Assembly (NCBI GenBank): GCA_039807445.1
Contig: JBDHRG010000097.1
Span: 1-15,071 of the forward strand
DNA: 15,071 nt
Direction of reading: 5' to 3'
Source: JBDHRG01 sp039807445
GTDB lineage: Bacteria; Pseudomonadota; Gammaproteobacteria; Competibacterales; Competibacteraceae
This document shows, in pieces, positions 14,916 to 15,071 of this stretch; the first letter of the stretch is position 1; every line of letters starts with the position of its first letter. The notes under the pieces are model-generated. The model made no database searches. It saw nothing but the letters and a program-made list of their open reading frames with translations, and was not told the origin of the DNA. Position numbers and translations under genes: made by a program.

Positions 14916-15071
14916 TCAAAAGATCAGCGCGTCGAGCAGCCAGCTGAACACGAACCAGCCGATCACCAGCGCGGCGCCGAGCATCAGCCCGAGCGGCCAG
15001 GGGTGGCGCTCGGCATAGGGCCAGAACGCGCGTTCCATCGGCGTGTGCGGATGCAGGCGCTCGAGCAGGTG
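14916..15071 (-). CDS. C-terminal part of an unidentified membrane protein (runs off right edge)
   Basis: An open frame on the minus strand reaches the window edge and ends with TGA at 14916-14918, giving 51 residues. The visible part has a polar stretch containing HPHTPMERAFWPYAERHPW, then one clear transmembrane helix of about 20 residues (LGLMLGAALVIGWFVFSWLL), and ends in DALIF. Every codon but one ends in G or C, like the native genes, which supports it as real coding sequence. I do not recognise the family from this fragment. It converges with cysK across a 90-nt gap holding two hairpins. Confidence 0.7.
   Translation of the reverse strand, partial: HLLERLHPHTPMERAFWPYAERHPWPLGLMLGAALVIGWFVFSWLLDALIF

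Overview
The window is a GC-rich chromosomal segment from a proteobacterium. It carries mostly core genes plus one compositionally foreign surface-protein gene. Third codon positions are almost all G or C in the housekeeping genes: 40 of the first 40 codons after the cysA start, by hand count. The gene order miaB-ybeZ-ybeY-corC-lnt, with ybeL next to and divergent from leuS, is the Escherichia coli arrangement. This suggests a high-GC gammaproteobacterium; a betaproteobacterium cannot be excluded. A PEP-CTERM sorting signal points to an environmental, exopolysaccharide-producing lineage with an exosortase elsewhere in the genome. No gap between genes exceeds 300 bases, and I see no rRNA, tRNA, CRISPR array or transposase.

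Left part (1-1870): the N-terminal 308 codons of leuS run off the left edge on the minus strand. They are divergent from ybeL, a small zinc-ribbon protein. A possible 68-codon ORF of unknown function follows, ending inside a palindrome. Middle-left (1877-4171, minus): a 764-residue secreted metallopeptidase has a matrixin-type zinc site, a beta-rich middle, a GEVED-type domain and a C-terminal PEP-CTERM anchor. Its codon use is unlike its neighbours (17 of 40 G/C-ending codons at its start). It is preceded by an AT-rich leader holding a sigma-54-like -24/-12 element that could alternatively be the terminator of lnt.

Middle (4420-9752, minus): miaB, ybeZ (PhoH-like), ybeY, corC and lnt form one operon. 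The first four genes are chained by short overlaps (4, 4 and 26 nt), with a 72-nt gap before lnt. Together they cover tRNA modification, rRNA maturation and ribosome quality control, a cytosolic CBS-pair protein and lipoprotein N-acylation.

Right part (9753-14825, plus): a sulfur-assimilation operon contains sbp, cysT, cysW, cysA and cysK. It encodes a periplasmic sulfate (or thiosulfate) binding protein, two permeases, the ATPase and cysteine synthase, so imported sulfur is linked to cysteine formation. A 19-bp palindrome upstream of sbp is a candidate operator. The 100-nt gap between cysT and cysW is unusual: it holds a strong hairpin built from heptanucleotide repeats. Two GC-rich hairpins follow cysK, and the C-terminal 51 codons of an unidentified membrane protein enter from the right edge on the minus strand.

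I found no clearly novel multi-gene system. The items most worth following are the exosortase-sorted protease with its possible sigma-54 control and the heptamer hairpin inside the sulfate-permease operon.
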